From Lachnospiraceae bacterium (GTDB taxonomy: Bacteria; Bacillota; Clostridia; Lachnospirales; Lachnospiraceae): a DNA stretch of 58,120 bases. Position 1 is the stretch's first letter; every line of letters starts with the position of its first letter. Shown here piece after piece: positions 43,801 through 51,502 of the stretch. The stretch is from contig JAETRD010000024.1 in assembly GCA_021770345.1 (NCBI GenBank), positions 1 through 58,120 of the forward strand, read 5' to 3'. The notes under the pieces are model-generated. The model saw only the letters and a list, made by a program, of their open reading frames with translations, made no database searches and was not told the DNA's origin. The position numbers and the translations under genes are program-made.

Positions 43801-44826
43801 TCACTGCGGGAAAAGCAGGTCTTTTCTTCTCCAGTGACCGTTGACATCCTTAACCAGAATGTCCCGGTTTGCAAATTTGTCGATCGTCTCATCGAATTGT
43901 TTTTCCGTAATGCCGATCGTTCTGCAGAAATCCTTTTTGGCCAGCGGATCGCAGATCCAGTCTGAGTCCCGTATCATCTGTTCGGCCTGCTCTTTTGACA
44001 GGGTTCCTTCCCTGACAAATCTGCAGGCCAGATCGGAAACCCTCTGAAAACCGAATTTGATGAATTTGGTCCAGTGATGTACCATGTACCCCTTGCTGTC
44101 TATCTGCGTATAACTGTCTGCGCTTCCCTGCCGCATCCAGTCGTCAAAATCATCCAGCGTCTTAAAGCCCATCTCCTTTGCGACATTCAGGGAATCAATA
44201 TTGGAGTACGGCCAGATCGCCCCCATGCAGATAATCTTAACTTTATCCGTACTCGTCGGGTAAAAGATCTCACATTCCTCCGTTTCCCCATACTCGAAAA
44301 ACGGATTTTCTCCGATAAACACCATCGGAATATGAAATGCCTCCGCAATCTCCAAAGGCATGTTATAAATCTGCCGCTCAATAAACTTTAACGGATGCAG
44401 CGTTTCGAGAAAATCCTTTTTGGTCTCCTCGATAAATGTTTCCGGTGAAAAGCGGAAGTCCATGATATCCAGATTATATGTCTTCACTAAATTATCCAGA
44501 TTATATTTGCCTGCCTCCGACTGCGTAAATTCATCGCAGATATGCACAAGCAGGAGTCTGTCATGCGGCATATGATGATTTTCGATCAGGCGTTTGACGA
44601 TAGAACAGGAATCCTTGCCGCCCGAAACGGCAATCATGGCGTCCCATCTTCCGTTTTCGTTTTTCGTTTCTTTTATATACTGCGTCAGCCAGTCCTGCCG
44701 CTCCTTCCAGTTGATGTGTTTCTTCCGGTCCTTATTTAAACAAGCCAGACACACACCGTCCACATCCTTCGAATTCGGCCTCGTTCCCAAAATAAAACCG
44801 CACTCTCTGCACGTTCTGATTTCCAT
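43801..44826 (-). CDS. PP-loop ATPase of the N-acetyl sugar amidotransferase type
   Basis: A 341-aa protein with an N-terminal zinc knuckle (C6, C9, C26, C29) and a PP-loop AVSGGKDSCS (68-73) that forms an acyl-adenylate and replaces oxygen by nitrogen or sulfur. Its layout resembles PseA/WbpG-type amidotransferases that make acetamidino sugars. The glutaminase partners (HisH/HisF-like) that such enzymes normally use are not encoded nearby. It is the third gene of the cassette after the ATP-grasp ligase and the aminotransferase, 47 bp past the latter. The true substrate is unknown. Confidence 0.8.
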   Translation of the reverse strand: MEIRTCRECGFILGTRPNSKDVDGVCLACLNKDRKKHINWKERQDWLTQYIKETKNENGRWDAMIAVSGGKDSCSIVKRLIENHHMPHDRLLLVHICDEFTQSEAGKYNLDNLVKTYNLDIMDFRFSPETFIEETKKDFLETLHPLKFIERQIYNMPLEIAEAFHIPMVFIGENPFFEYGETEECEIFYPTSTDKVKIICMGAIWPYSNIDSLNVAKEMGFKTLDDFDDWMRQGSADSYTQIDSKGYMVHHWTKFIKFGFQRVSDLACRFVREGTLSKEQAEQMIRDSDWICDPLAKKDFCRTIGITEKQFDETIDKFANRDILVKDVNGHWRRKDLLFPQ

Positions 44827-44873
44827 ATGATATCCTTCCTTTCCTGAATCATTTTTTCGTTAAATATCCGGCG

Positions 44874-46067
44874 TCACAGCCGTATGCCGCCAAGTACGTC
44901 CGCACAAAAATCGATATTGCTGCCGGAAATTAAGTAGTCCAGCAAAAACCGAAGGACTCTTCCCCCGTCCGTCCCCTGCAGCAGCACTTTCTTTTCCGCG
45001 GCCAGATTGCTTACCTTTTCATAGATAGGTCTGTAATTCTCCACGCCGGGAATGCTGATATCCATGCCAAGCATCATGCCGCATCCTCTGGCTCTTACAA
45101 ACAGGCGGTTTCTCTCCGTCACCTCTTTCAGCTTCTCCAGGAAATAAGCCCCCTTCTCCCGGTTTGAGCGCAGCAGCTCATTTTTTTCCATGTAATCGAT
45201 TCCGAACGCGACAATCCCGGCCGCAAACGGGTCGTTTTGATGGGAACTGTAATGCGTCATCGTTAGTTTTCTTTCGCACAATTCCCCGCGAAAAAGAACT
45301 GCCGAAACCGGATACCCCATCCCTATCCCTTTGGAGCAGACCACCATGTCGGGAATCACATCAAATTCCTGATAACAGAACCATGCGCCCGTCCTGCCGA
45401 ATCCGGTCTGGCTCTCGTCGAATATCAGCAGCAGATCATTTTTATCACAGATCCTTCGCACTTCGCGAAAGTACTCCCTGCCCGGATAAATCATTCCTCC
45501 CACAGAGACGATCGGCTCCATGACAACCGCCGCAATTCTGTTTTTATTTCTCTCTGTTACCTCCGCAAATGCCTCGATACATTCTGCAGTGTCATTTTCA
45601 CCCGGAATCGGCACGGAGAATATATCATTTATCGCGGGCGCTGCATATTTTCCGCCAAACGTGATGCTCTGGGTTCCCAGCGTCAGGCCGTGATACCCTT
45701 TTTCAAAGCACACCAATCCGTCTTTTCCCGTTATATGCTTTGCATATCTGACCGCAAACTCTACCGCCTCCGCACCGGTGCTCAGCAAAATACACCGCGC
45801 GTCCAGTTCCCCGCTGATCTCGTTTATCCTTTTTGCGGCTTTCAGTACAACCTCGGAAAGAATACCCGAACTCGTGTGCGCAATCGTCTCCGAAATTTCT
45901 TTTACGCACGCGGCAAGTTCCGGATTCGCATGACCTAATACGGTGCAGAACTGTCCGGAATTCAAATCCAGATATCTCTCGCCTTTGTCGTCATAAATAT
46001 AAGAGCCCTCTCCCCGCACGATCAACTGTTTCTGAAAAGGGATCACAGGTATCAGATAATGTTCCAT
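44874..46067 (-). CDS. Class III PLP-dependent aminotransferase
   Basis: A 397-aa enzyme of the acetylornithine/GABA/glutamate-semialdehyde class. STGAEAVEFAVRYAKH binds the cofactor phosphate, LIFDESQTGFGRTG holds the Asp that touches the PLP ring nitrogen, and the PLP Lys is in CSKGIGMG (Lys246). The substrate, probably an omega-amine or beta-amino acid, cannot be told. It starts 12 bp past the ATP-grasp gene. Confidence 0.9.
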   Translation of the reverse strand: MEHYLIPVIPFQKQLIVRGEGSYIYDDKGERYLDLNSGQFCTVLGHANPELAACVKEISETIAHTSSGILSEVVLKAAKRINEISGELDARCILLSTGAEAVEFAVRYAKHITGKDGLVCFEKGYHGLTLGTQSITFGGKYAAPAINDIFSVPIPGENDTAECIEAFAEVTERNKNRIAAVVMEPIVSVGGMIYPGREYFREVRRICDKNDLLLIFDESQTGFGRTGAWFCYQEFDVIPDMVVCSKGIGMGYPVSAVLFRGELCERKLTMTHYSSHQNDPFAAGIVAFGIDYMEKNELLRSNREKGAYFLEKLKEVTERNRLFVRARGCGMMLGMDISIPGVENYRPIYEKVSNLAAEKKVLLQGTDGGRVLRFLLDYLISGSNIDFCADVLGGIRL

Positions 46068-46079
46068 CGCGATTCACCC

Positions 46080-47246
46080 TCATACGAATTCATGCAAAAC
46101 ATCATTTGCCGCTTTGCACACATGTTCTTCCGACGCCCCCTCGCATACAAAAAAGCCTCTGTCCATCAGGGAATGACCGTCTTTTATTTTTCTGACTTCC
46201 CCCTGTGTGAGATTGCACTCATACTTGGAAAGCGGGTATTTTTCCAGTATATAATCCCGCGGTGAAATTTTTCTTATTTCGGATTCCAGATCAAAATATC
46301 TGATCATATAAACTTTATCCGCATTCTTTACGTTCATTTCCACCGGTTTGTTCTGGACGAAATGAATATATTCGGAAATCATGTCCACGCCTGTCACCAT
46401 CGGCGTAAACAGATCATGCAGTCTGTGCCCCGAAGGCCGCGGTGCCATCTCAATGACAAACGGCGCCGCGCCGTCATACATGATATCCGCATGGATGATT
46501 CCGTTGTCCAGTTTGACTGCCGCCGTTAATTCGGACAAAAACGCTTCGATTTTTGCATATAATTCGCTGTCATGCCCGGCATTTACCGATATGTAGCCGA
46601 CACACTGTCTGTACGGCGGCATTGTGAGTACTTTTTTCCGCATGAGAATCAGGTGAAACTTCCCGTCTGTGACCATACCGTCAATCCCGTACTCCTGTCC
46701 TTCCACCGCGTCTTCAATGATAAAGTCCTCTTCATACGGCATTCCGTCGGCAAAAAGCTTCCACTCCGGTTCATTTGATATCTTAAGAACCTGCCTGCTT
46801 CCCGCACCGTATCTCGGTTTTACGATCACCGGAAACTTATCCGGAACCTTCGCAGCCTCCCCGGCCTTCAGCAGCGCGCAGCCAATCGCTCTTAAGCCTT
46901 TTCGATTCAATGTCCGGTGGAACAGCCATTTGTCGGTACAGATCTCCGTCGTATCCCTTTGGGGACCCACTAAACGATAATGTTCATTCAAGGCCCCCGC
47001 GCTGATCAGGTACCGGCCGATCGGAACCGGCAGCACAAACATGTCATCCGTGGAAATTTTCTTTCTGTCAATGATTTCATATATTTTCTGCGGATTTCTG
47101 ATATCTACCGCATAAGCCTCGTCGGCATATCGCAGTCCCTCCGCCCTGTCATTGCCGTCGAAAGCCAGAACGGTCAGCCCCGCTCTCTGCGCCTGCCTTA
47201 TGGCATAAACGGTTTCCGCACTTGCTCCTATCACAATCGCGTACAT
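46080..47246 (-). CDS. ATP-grasp ligase (carboxylate-amine type)
   Basis: A 388-aa ATP-dependent ligase with an N-terminal Rossmann-like pre-ATP domain (AIVIGASAETVYAIRQAQRAG), KPRYGAGSRQVLKI, FIIEDAVEGQEYGIDG and the metal-binding EMAPRPSGHRLHD. It should join a carboxylate to an amine through an acylphosphate. It is the first gene of the cassette, with AAGGAAG 7 nt upstream. The intergenic DNA upstream holds one end of the inverted-repeat switch (47328), 81 bp from the start codon. No strong promoter is visible in the present orientation. Confidence 0.88.
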   Translation of the reverse strand: MYAIVIGASAETVYAIRQAQRAGLTVLAFDGNDRAEGLRYADEAYAVDIRNPQKIYEIIDRKKISTDDMFVLPVPIGRYLISAGALNEHYRLVGPQRDTTEICTDKWLFHRTLNRKGLRAIGCALLKAGEAAKVPDKFPVIVKPRYGAGSRQVLKISNEPEWKLFADGMPYEEDFIIEDAVEGQEYGIDGMVTDGKFHLILMRKKVLTMPPYRQCVGYISVNAGHDSELYAKIEAFLSELTAAVKLDNGIIHADIMYDGAAPFVIEMAPRPSGHRLHDLFTPMVTGVDMISEYIHFVQNKPVEMNVKNADKVYMIRYFDLESEIRKISPRDYILEKYPLSKYECNLTQGEVRKIKDGHSLMDRGFFVCEGASEEHVCKAANDVLHEFV

Positions 47247-47327
47247 CTTTTTTCTTCCTTAGTTATAATTGATATAAAATCGATCTATATTTTTCAATAT
47301 CAATGAACAGTGAATAATTTTCCGTAA

Positions 47328-47360
47328 TTTCGCAGAGTATATAACTCTGCGAAACCGGTG
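47328..47360. repeat. Left inverted repeat of the recombinase switch
   Basis: TTTCGCAGAGT, core ATATA, ACTCTGCGAAA, then CCGGTG. The reverse complement of these 33 bp is identical to 48592-48624. The arms are palindromic but the 5-bp core is not (ATATA here, TATAT in the right copy), so the sites match only in inverted orientation, which predicts inversion and not excision. Confidence 0.85.
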
Positions 47361-47449
47361 CGGTTTCCCTCTTTATGCGGTTTTCCTGTAATTATGCGGT
47401 TTCCCTGTAATTGTGCGGCTTCTCTCTTTATGCGGTTTTCCTGTGCTTT
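47359..47449. repeat. Five tandem imperfect 17-19 bp repeats
   Basis: TGCGGTTT(T/C)CCT-type units start at 47359, 47376, 47395, 47414 and 47431 (spacings 17, 19, 19, 17). They lie between the left repeat and the end of the recombinase gene. They may be accessory binding sites for the recombinase or a helper protein. Confidence 0.6.
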
Positions 47450-47455
47450 GACGCT

Positions 47456-48505
47456 TTATCTGACCGTATATAAATCGGAAAGCCTGTTCATATTGTCACG
47501 TTTCAGCTGCATCGTCGGATGCACATAACGATTCAGCGTAATGTTTACGTTTGCATGTCCGAGAATCTCGCTCAGACTTTTAATATCAAATCCCACCTCC
47601 ACACATCTGGTGGCAAACGTATGCCGGAGCGCATGAAAATTCGCATCCTCAATGTTGCATTCCCTTAAAATCGTCTTAAAGCGGTTTTCCATTGTCCTCG
47701 GTTCCACGAAACGCTTTTTTTCTCCCGTAAGCACAAAGGCATCTGTGACGTATGCCACGCGCAGATCCTCAAAAATATTGTCGGGAATCGGAATCGCCCT
47801 GACCGAGCGCCTGCTTTTGGGCCTGTCAATGTCGATGTATGTCCTTTTCTCGGCGTTGTCATTGAGATTTCTGAGTCTCTGCATCGTACGCCGGATATAG
47901 AGTTCCCGCTCCGCAAGGGAGATGTCATTCCACGTCAGGGCGCAGAGTTCCCCGATACGAATACCGGTAAACAGGCAAAGGATAATGCCGAGATTCGTTA
48001 AATCCGTATGCGTTTTCAGATAGCCGAGCAGTTTTTTCTCTTCCGAAAGGCTCAGCACGCGAATCTCTTCCTCTGCCTGAGGCAGACTTACGCAATCTGC
48101 TATAAACCCGACCTCATATCCGTGTATCAGCGCAAACTTGCGGATGGACTTCATCCGGGAAAGAATATCCGAAACGGTTTTCGGAGAAAGTTTTTCTCCG
48201 CCGTTTCCCGTTCCTGTAAGCAATCCGTTGCAAAAAGCGATCATATCCTCGTTCGATATCTCATCAATCCGTTTATCGCCAAATACCGGGACCAGATGGT
48301 TTTCAAACTGGCTGCTATATTTCACCAGCGTAGATTTTTTACGGATGAAACTCAGTTCGCCAAGCCACCACGTTCCCACCTCCAGCATAGTTGGCTGCAA
48401 TGGTCTTTCCGGAGAATGAGTTCTTCCGCTTTTTTTGTTTTTGATGCAGCGCACATCCGCGCGTTCGTCTTCTCTCTGAAAAATATTCTCACCTTTTTCT
48501 GCCAT
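47456..48505 (-). CDS. Tyrosine site-specific recombinase of an invertible segment
   Basis: A 349-aa recombinase. Residues 40-135 form the SAM-like core-binding domain; the catalytic domain shows Arg183 (FTGIRIGEL), Lys230 (RPKSRR), His291-x-x-Arg294 (HALRHT), His317 (LGHANV) and the nucleophile Tyr327 (NRYVHP), so all active residues are present. The first 40 residues are charged and may bind the accessory repeats. GGGAGG precedes the start at 48505; an earlier ATG at 48556 lacks a site. The gene sits alone between 33-bp inverted repeats, so its role is probably inversion of this segment and not phage integration. Confidence 0.93.
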   Translation of the reverse strand: MAEKGENIFQREDERADVRCIKNKKSGRTHSPERPLQPTMLEVGTWWLGELSFIRKKSTLVKYSSQFENHLVPVFGDKRIDEISNEDMIAFCNGLLTGTGNGGEKLSPKTVSDILSRMKSIRKFALIHGYEVGFIADCVSLPQAEEEIRVLSLSEEKKLLGYLKTHTDLTNLGIILCLFTGIRIGELCALTWNDISLAERELYIRRTMQRLRNLNDNAEKRTYIDIDRPKSRRSVRAIPIPDNIFEDLRVAYVTDAFVLTGEKKRFVEPRTMENRFKTILRECNIEDANFHALRHTFATRCVEVGFDIKSLSEILGHANVNITLNRYVHPTMQLKRDNMNRLSDLYTVR

Positions 48506-48544
48506 TTCCGTATTCCTCCCGACTAAAATTTTGACTGCGAATTC

Positions 48545-48573
48545 TTGACAATCCATGTCATACGACGTATATT
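48545..48573 (+). promoter_or_regulatory. Outward-facing near-consensus promoter inside the switch
   Basis: TTGACA (48545-48550), 17-bp spacer, TATATT (48568-48573), pointing right, out of the segment and against the next gene on the minus strand. After inversion it would point left into the ATP-grasp operon. An overlapping minus-strand promoter (TTGCTA at 48579-48584, TATGAC at 48557-48562, 16-bp spacer) can serve the recombinase. Confidence 0.75.
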
Positions 48574-48591
48574 TATTTTAGCAATTAAAAA

Positions 48592-48630
48592 CACCGGTTT
48601 CGCAGAGTTATATACTCTGCGAAACCGGTG
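48592..48630. repeat. Right inverted repeat of the recombinase switch
   Basis: CACCGGTTTCGCAGAGT, core TATAT, ACTCTGCGAAACCGGTG: palindromic arms of 17 bp. The first 33 bp match the reverse complement of 47328-47360 exactly. Confidence 0.85.
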
Positions 48631-48675
48631 TTTCGCGTTATCACATATAAAATCTTTTCGGGAACCCCTCTCCTC

Positions 48676-49074
48676 TTACGCCTTTTCCCCGAGTATCTCC
48701 TCGAGAAATTCCGCGGCATCCCGCACGCAGTCCTCACAGCTGCGCAGAACATTTCCGGTCTCAATCCCTTTGAGCGTCTTGCATGTGACCGTCTGATTCC
48801 GCTCCTTAAACCGCTTTACGATCGTCTTCGCCTCTTTCATCGCAGCCGGACGGCCAATGCCTTTATTTGCCATGCCGAGCAGAACGCAGGCACCCGACAC
48901 CGCTCCGCACGTTCCCTCGAGCGTTCCTCCGATACCGGTTCCAAGCGTCTGAGTGATCGCCGCCATCGTCTCCGCGTCCACCCCTGCAAAGTCACAGTAG
49001 GTGCAGGCCACCGCCTGCGCGCAGTTAAAGCCGCTTCGCTTGCGCTCTACCGCCAATTCCTTTCTTGAATCCAT
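48676..49074 (-). CDS. C_GCAxxG_C_C family redox protein
   Basis: A 132-aa protein named for its cysteine pattern: FNCAQAV, CTYCDFAG, GTCGAVSGACVLLGM and further C residues in TCKTL and SCEDCV. Conserved cysteines may hold a metal or serve as redox-active thiols. GGAGG lies 5 nt before ATG. It reads toward the switch; in the present orientation the outward promoter at 48545 would produce antisense RNA across it. Confidence 0.88.
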   Translation of the reverse strand: MDSRKELAVERKRSGFNCAQAVACTYCDFAGVDAETMAAITQTLGTGIGGTLEGTCGAVSGACVLLGMANKGIGRPAAMKEAKTIVKRFKERNQTVTCKTLKGIETGNVLRSCEDCVRDAAEFLEEILGEKA

Positions 49075-49128
49075 TGCAACCTCCGTTTTTCGTTTTACAG
49101 CGTCTGTTTCTGTAATCAGCCTTCCGGC

Positions 49129-49908
49129 TCAATGATTCCCCGCACATCCGTGCTTGTCCTCGCCGCAATGGTGCTCCCCGCAGGAATGTTCCTGCCCGTG
49201 ATGATTGCAGTGCACATCCGGGTTGAAATCCAGTGTTCCCGCCAGAAGCGCCGCAACGGCCTCGTCGGCATCTCCCGCAACACCTCCGTAAAGTCTAATT
49301 CCTGCATCCGCAAGCGCCATCTGCGCCCCTCCGCCGATTCCTCCGCAGATTAAAGTGTCCACCTGTCCCTCGCCGAGAAGCCCTGCCAGTGCGCCATGCC
49401 CGCTTCCCATCGTATCGATCATCTGTGTCTTTACAATCTTCCCGTCCTCAATATCGTAAATCTTAAACTGCTCCGTATGTCCGAAATGCTGAAAAACGGT
49501 TCCGTTTTCATAGGTTACTGCAACTCTCATCTCATTCTCTCCTTTTTCTGTAACTGTCGTCATACCCGTCCCTGCCGCCGCCCTTCGGCAGTCCGTGCCG
49601 CAGCACCGGTCTGCCGTCCCCTCGCAGAGCCTGTAATTTCCCCCTGCGATCCGCAGCGTCTTCCCGTTGACAATACAATCCGCTATCTTAAACCGGGCAC
49701 TCTCATAGATCTCCGTGACGGTCGTACGCGAAATATCCATCTGCCCGGCGCATTGCTGGTGGGTCTTCTTTTCAAAATCCACCAGCCGGATCACCTCGTA
49801 TTCATCCACCGTAAGGAACACGGCATCTTTGCCGGCTATCCCGGAAGGGATAAAGCTCTCATATTCCGGTTCCCTGCATATCCTTCTGCATCGGCTCGGT
49901 CTTGGCAT
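49129..49908 (-). CDS. Fused DUF134 regulator and NifX/NafY-type domain with a His-rich tail
   Basis: A 259-aa fusion. Residues 1-95 are a DUF134 DNA-binding domain (MPRPSRCRRICREPEY, a helix-turn-helix around TVTEIYESARFKI). About 125-235 are a dinitrogenase iron-molybdenum cofactor-binding domain (MRVAVTYENGTVFQHFGHTEQFKIY ... GGIGGGAQMALADAGI as separate stretches). The last 25 residues are rich in His and Cys (HCNHHGQEHSCGEHHCGE) and should bind metal. In most genomes these parts are separate adjacent genes. Nitrogenase genes are not here, so a role in Fe or FeS handling is more likely. Confidence 0.9.
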   Translation of the reverse strand: MPRPSRCRRICREPEYESFIPSGIAGKDAVFLTVDEYEVIRLVDFEKKTHQQCAGQMDISRTTVTEIYESARFKIADCIVNGKTLRIAGGNYRLCEGTADRCCGTDCRRAAAGTGMTTVTEKGENEMRVAVTYENGTVFQHFGHTEQFKIYDIEDGKIVKTQMIDTMGSGHGALAGLLGEGQVDTLICGGIGGGAQMALADAGIRLYGGVAGDADEAVAALLAGTLDFNPDVHCNHHGQEHSCGEHHCGEDKHGCAGNH

Positions 49909-50021
49909 CTGACTCCTCCGTTTCCGTTATATGTCGGATATTATTATAAAATATTTTTCGCAAAAACGCAAGCAAAACCATTCTGCATTTTTATCATGAA
50001 ATCACGGAACCGTCTGCTCTC

Positions 50022-50576
50022 CTATCCTTCCATTTCCTTTGACAGCGACTGCAGGATAAAAATATGGTACTCTTCATCCTGAATGATTCTTGAGAGCACT
50101 GCGCACACACCCGCATCCTTTATCATATGAATATGGCTTCTGTACTGATTGATCGCAGCACGCTCGGATTCGATATCCGCGGCCAGCATTTTTTTCGGAT
50201 GCTCCGGGATGGTCAGATATTCCGGCGTCCACATTTTACGCTTTCCGTCCGGCCTCTTTGCGACAAAATCAACACTGCCTCCCAGCAGCGTGATCAGTTC
50301 CCCCAGCTTCTGCAAATGCATCATCTCTGCCATCGCAATCCCCAGAATTGTCTTAGACACCGGACAATCCGCACAAAACAGACGATTTTCATTATTGATA
50401 TACTGGGTAATCGCGGACATCTCGGAGACGCTGCCGCAGTAATCCATACTCAGCAGATTCGCGTACACCGGATTTTTATCCTTTACCTGTGTCGGCGGAT
50501 AGGGCAAATCCACCATGATCGGTTTGATACCTGCAAAACTACAGGTATTTGTCACAGTTTTTACATGATCTTCCAT
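50022..50576 (-). CDS. Ferritin-like domain protein
   Basis: A 184-aa helical protein. Residues 45-180 show four-helix-bundle signatures: EMSAITQYINN, GIAMAEMMHLQKLGEL, ADIESERAAINQYRSHI and IIQDEEYHIFIL, with the Glu/His pattern of di-iron or di-manganese centres. It is near the rubrerythrin/bacterial Mn-catalase group without a rubredoxin tail. The ribosome site GGGAG is 9 nt upstream. Its 5' side holds a nested hairpin (50672-50712). Likely oxygen- or peroxide-related, like its redox neighbours. Confidence 0.8.
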   Translation of the reverse strand: MEDHVKTVTNTCSFAGIKPIMVDLPYPPTQVKDKNPVYANLLSMDYCGSVSEMSAITQYINNENRLFCADCPVSKTILGIAMAEMMHLQKLGELITLLGGSVDFVAKRPDGKRKMWTPEYLTIPEHPKKMLAADIESERAAINQYRSHIHMIKDAGVCAVLSRIIQDEEYHIFILQSLSKEMEG

Positions 50577-50671
50577 ACTTAAAATCTCCCGGCAGCCTTT
50601 TATATGATATCATATTCCGTTCCGCGAAGATGTGTCACTGCTTCCTCCCTCAGCTACATCCTGCCGCGCGA

Positions 50672-50712
50672 GGCACCTGCCAGCTTTTGCTGGCATATTT
50701 GCTCCGGGTGCC
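50672..50712. repeat. Nested hairpin upstream of the ferritin-like gene
   Basis: GCCAGC/GCTGGC with loop TTTT lies inside a wider pair GGCACC/GGTGCC. It is on the 5' side of the ferritin-like gene (minus strand) and could be part of a leader, but it may equally be a stem between genes. Confidence 0.35.
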
Positions 50713-50721
50713 CGTTTGCAT

Positions 50722-50755
50722 AAAAAAAGGGAAGCCGTTCCTCTGACAGCTTCCC
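50722..50755 (-). terminator. Terminator after the CAT-like operon
   Basis: GGGAAGC (50729-50735) pairs with GCTTCCC (50749-50755), followed on the minus strand by T7. Confidence 0.9.
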
Positions 50756-50769
50756 TAAGTAATATCAAA

Positions 50770-50808
50770 TCAATCATTCTCTTCATGCACTTCTGTTGTT
50801 GTGTCCAT
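50770..50808 (-). CDS. Possible 12-aa ORF (MDTTTEVHEEND)
   Basis: GGAGGAAAAAAC precedes ATG by 7 nt, an excellent ribosome site, in the 24 bp between the CAT-like gene and the tiny frame. The terminator follows 15 nt later. The peptide is acidic and too short to class. It may be real, or just a spare ribosome site. Confidence 0.35.
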   Translation of the reverse strand: MDTTTEVHEEND

Positions 50809-50831
50809 GTTTTTTCCTCCTCAATTTTATG

Positions 50832-51464
50832 TCAATCGCCCCGAGATAGTCCCGCAATCCCGGCCTCAATTGCCCGCACCAGTTTCCCGATGTGAAACCC
50901 GTCTATCGTGCGGTGATTCACCTCGATCGACAGATGCACCAGCAAGCGGCCGCCTTCCTCATAGTAGCGTCCCCACGCCAGCCGCGGAACCGCATCATCC
51001 CTGTCGAGATCGTGCTCGTTTGTAAGCGCCGTAAAATCAAACCACGGCGTACAGGAAAAATAAATCAGTGCGTCCGTCTCCGTGCCCATATCAATAAAAC
51101 ATTTCTGTTCTTCGCTCTTCTTTTTCGCTTTCAGGCAGAACGCCACGGCATCCTCCTCCCAGGATGTCGTCACAATATGAAACTGCTCCGCACCCTTTTG
51201 CATATCCGTAAAACTCGGCTCCGTCCGCTCCAGCCGGACCACCTCGTCCCCGTGGATTCGAACGCGGAACTCCGCGACAGAATTGACGGCCTTTGTGCAG
51301 AGCCATACCATCAGATAATAAAAGGACAGTCCCCGACTTTTCGACACCGCCTTGACGTTCGTCACGTCAATCGGAACCGTCACCGAATAAAACGGGTAAT
51401 CCTTCCGTGAAAACAGTTCAAACGCTTCTCTTCTCTCCCAGGTACTGATATCAATGATCTCCAT
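50832..51464 (-). CDS. Chloramphenicol acetyltransferase-like protein
   Basis: A 210-aa acetyltransferase of the CAT fold, normal length. Catalytic His184 is in EVNHRTIDGFH (typical CAT: HHAVCDGFH), and WERREAFELFS near the start and FTALTNEHD near 145 are family features. GGGAG lies 4 nt before the ATG; a longer frame from 51698 runs across the neighbouring gene. Whether it gives resistance is uncertain: chromosomal CAT-like genes are often not active on chloramphenicol. Confidence 0.85.
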   Translation of the reverse strand: MEIIDISTWERREAFELFSRKDYPFYSVTVPIDVTNVKAVSKSRGLSFYYLMVWLCTKAVNSVAEFRVRIHGDEVVRLERTEPSFTDMQKGAEQFHIVTTSWEEDAVAFCLKAKKKSEEQKCFIDMGTETDALIYFSCTPWFDFTALTNEHDLDRDDAVPRLAWGRYYEEGGRLLVHLSIEVNHRTIDGFHIGKLVRAIEAGIAGLSRGD

Positions 51465-51502
51465 AGCACTCCCTATGTATAGATACACATTTGTATAATA
51501 AG

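Noticed and set aside
47456-48505. Recombinase as the integrase of a phage or conjugative element
   Set aside because: No excisionase, relaxase, phage or transfer genes nearby, and the sites are inverted, not direct, so a DNA-inversion role fits better.
50832-51464. CAT-like gene as proof of chloramphenicol resistance
   Set aside because: The catalytic His is kept, but the usual HHAVCDG is NHRTIDG here, and chromosomal CAT-like proteins often have other roles.
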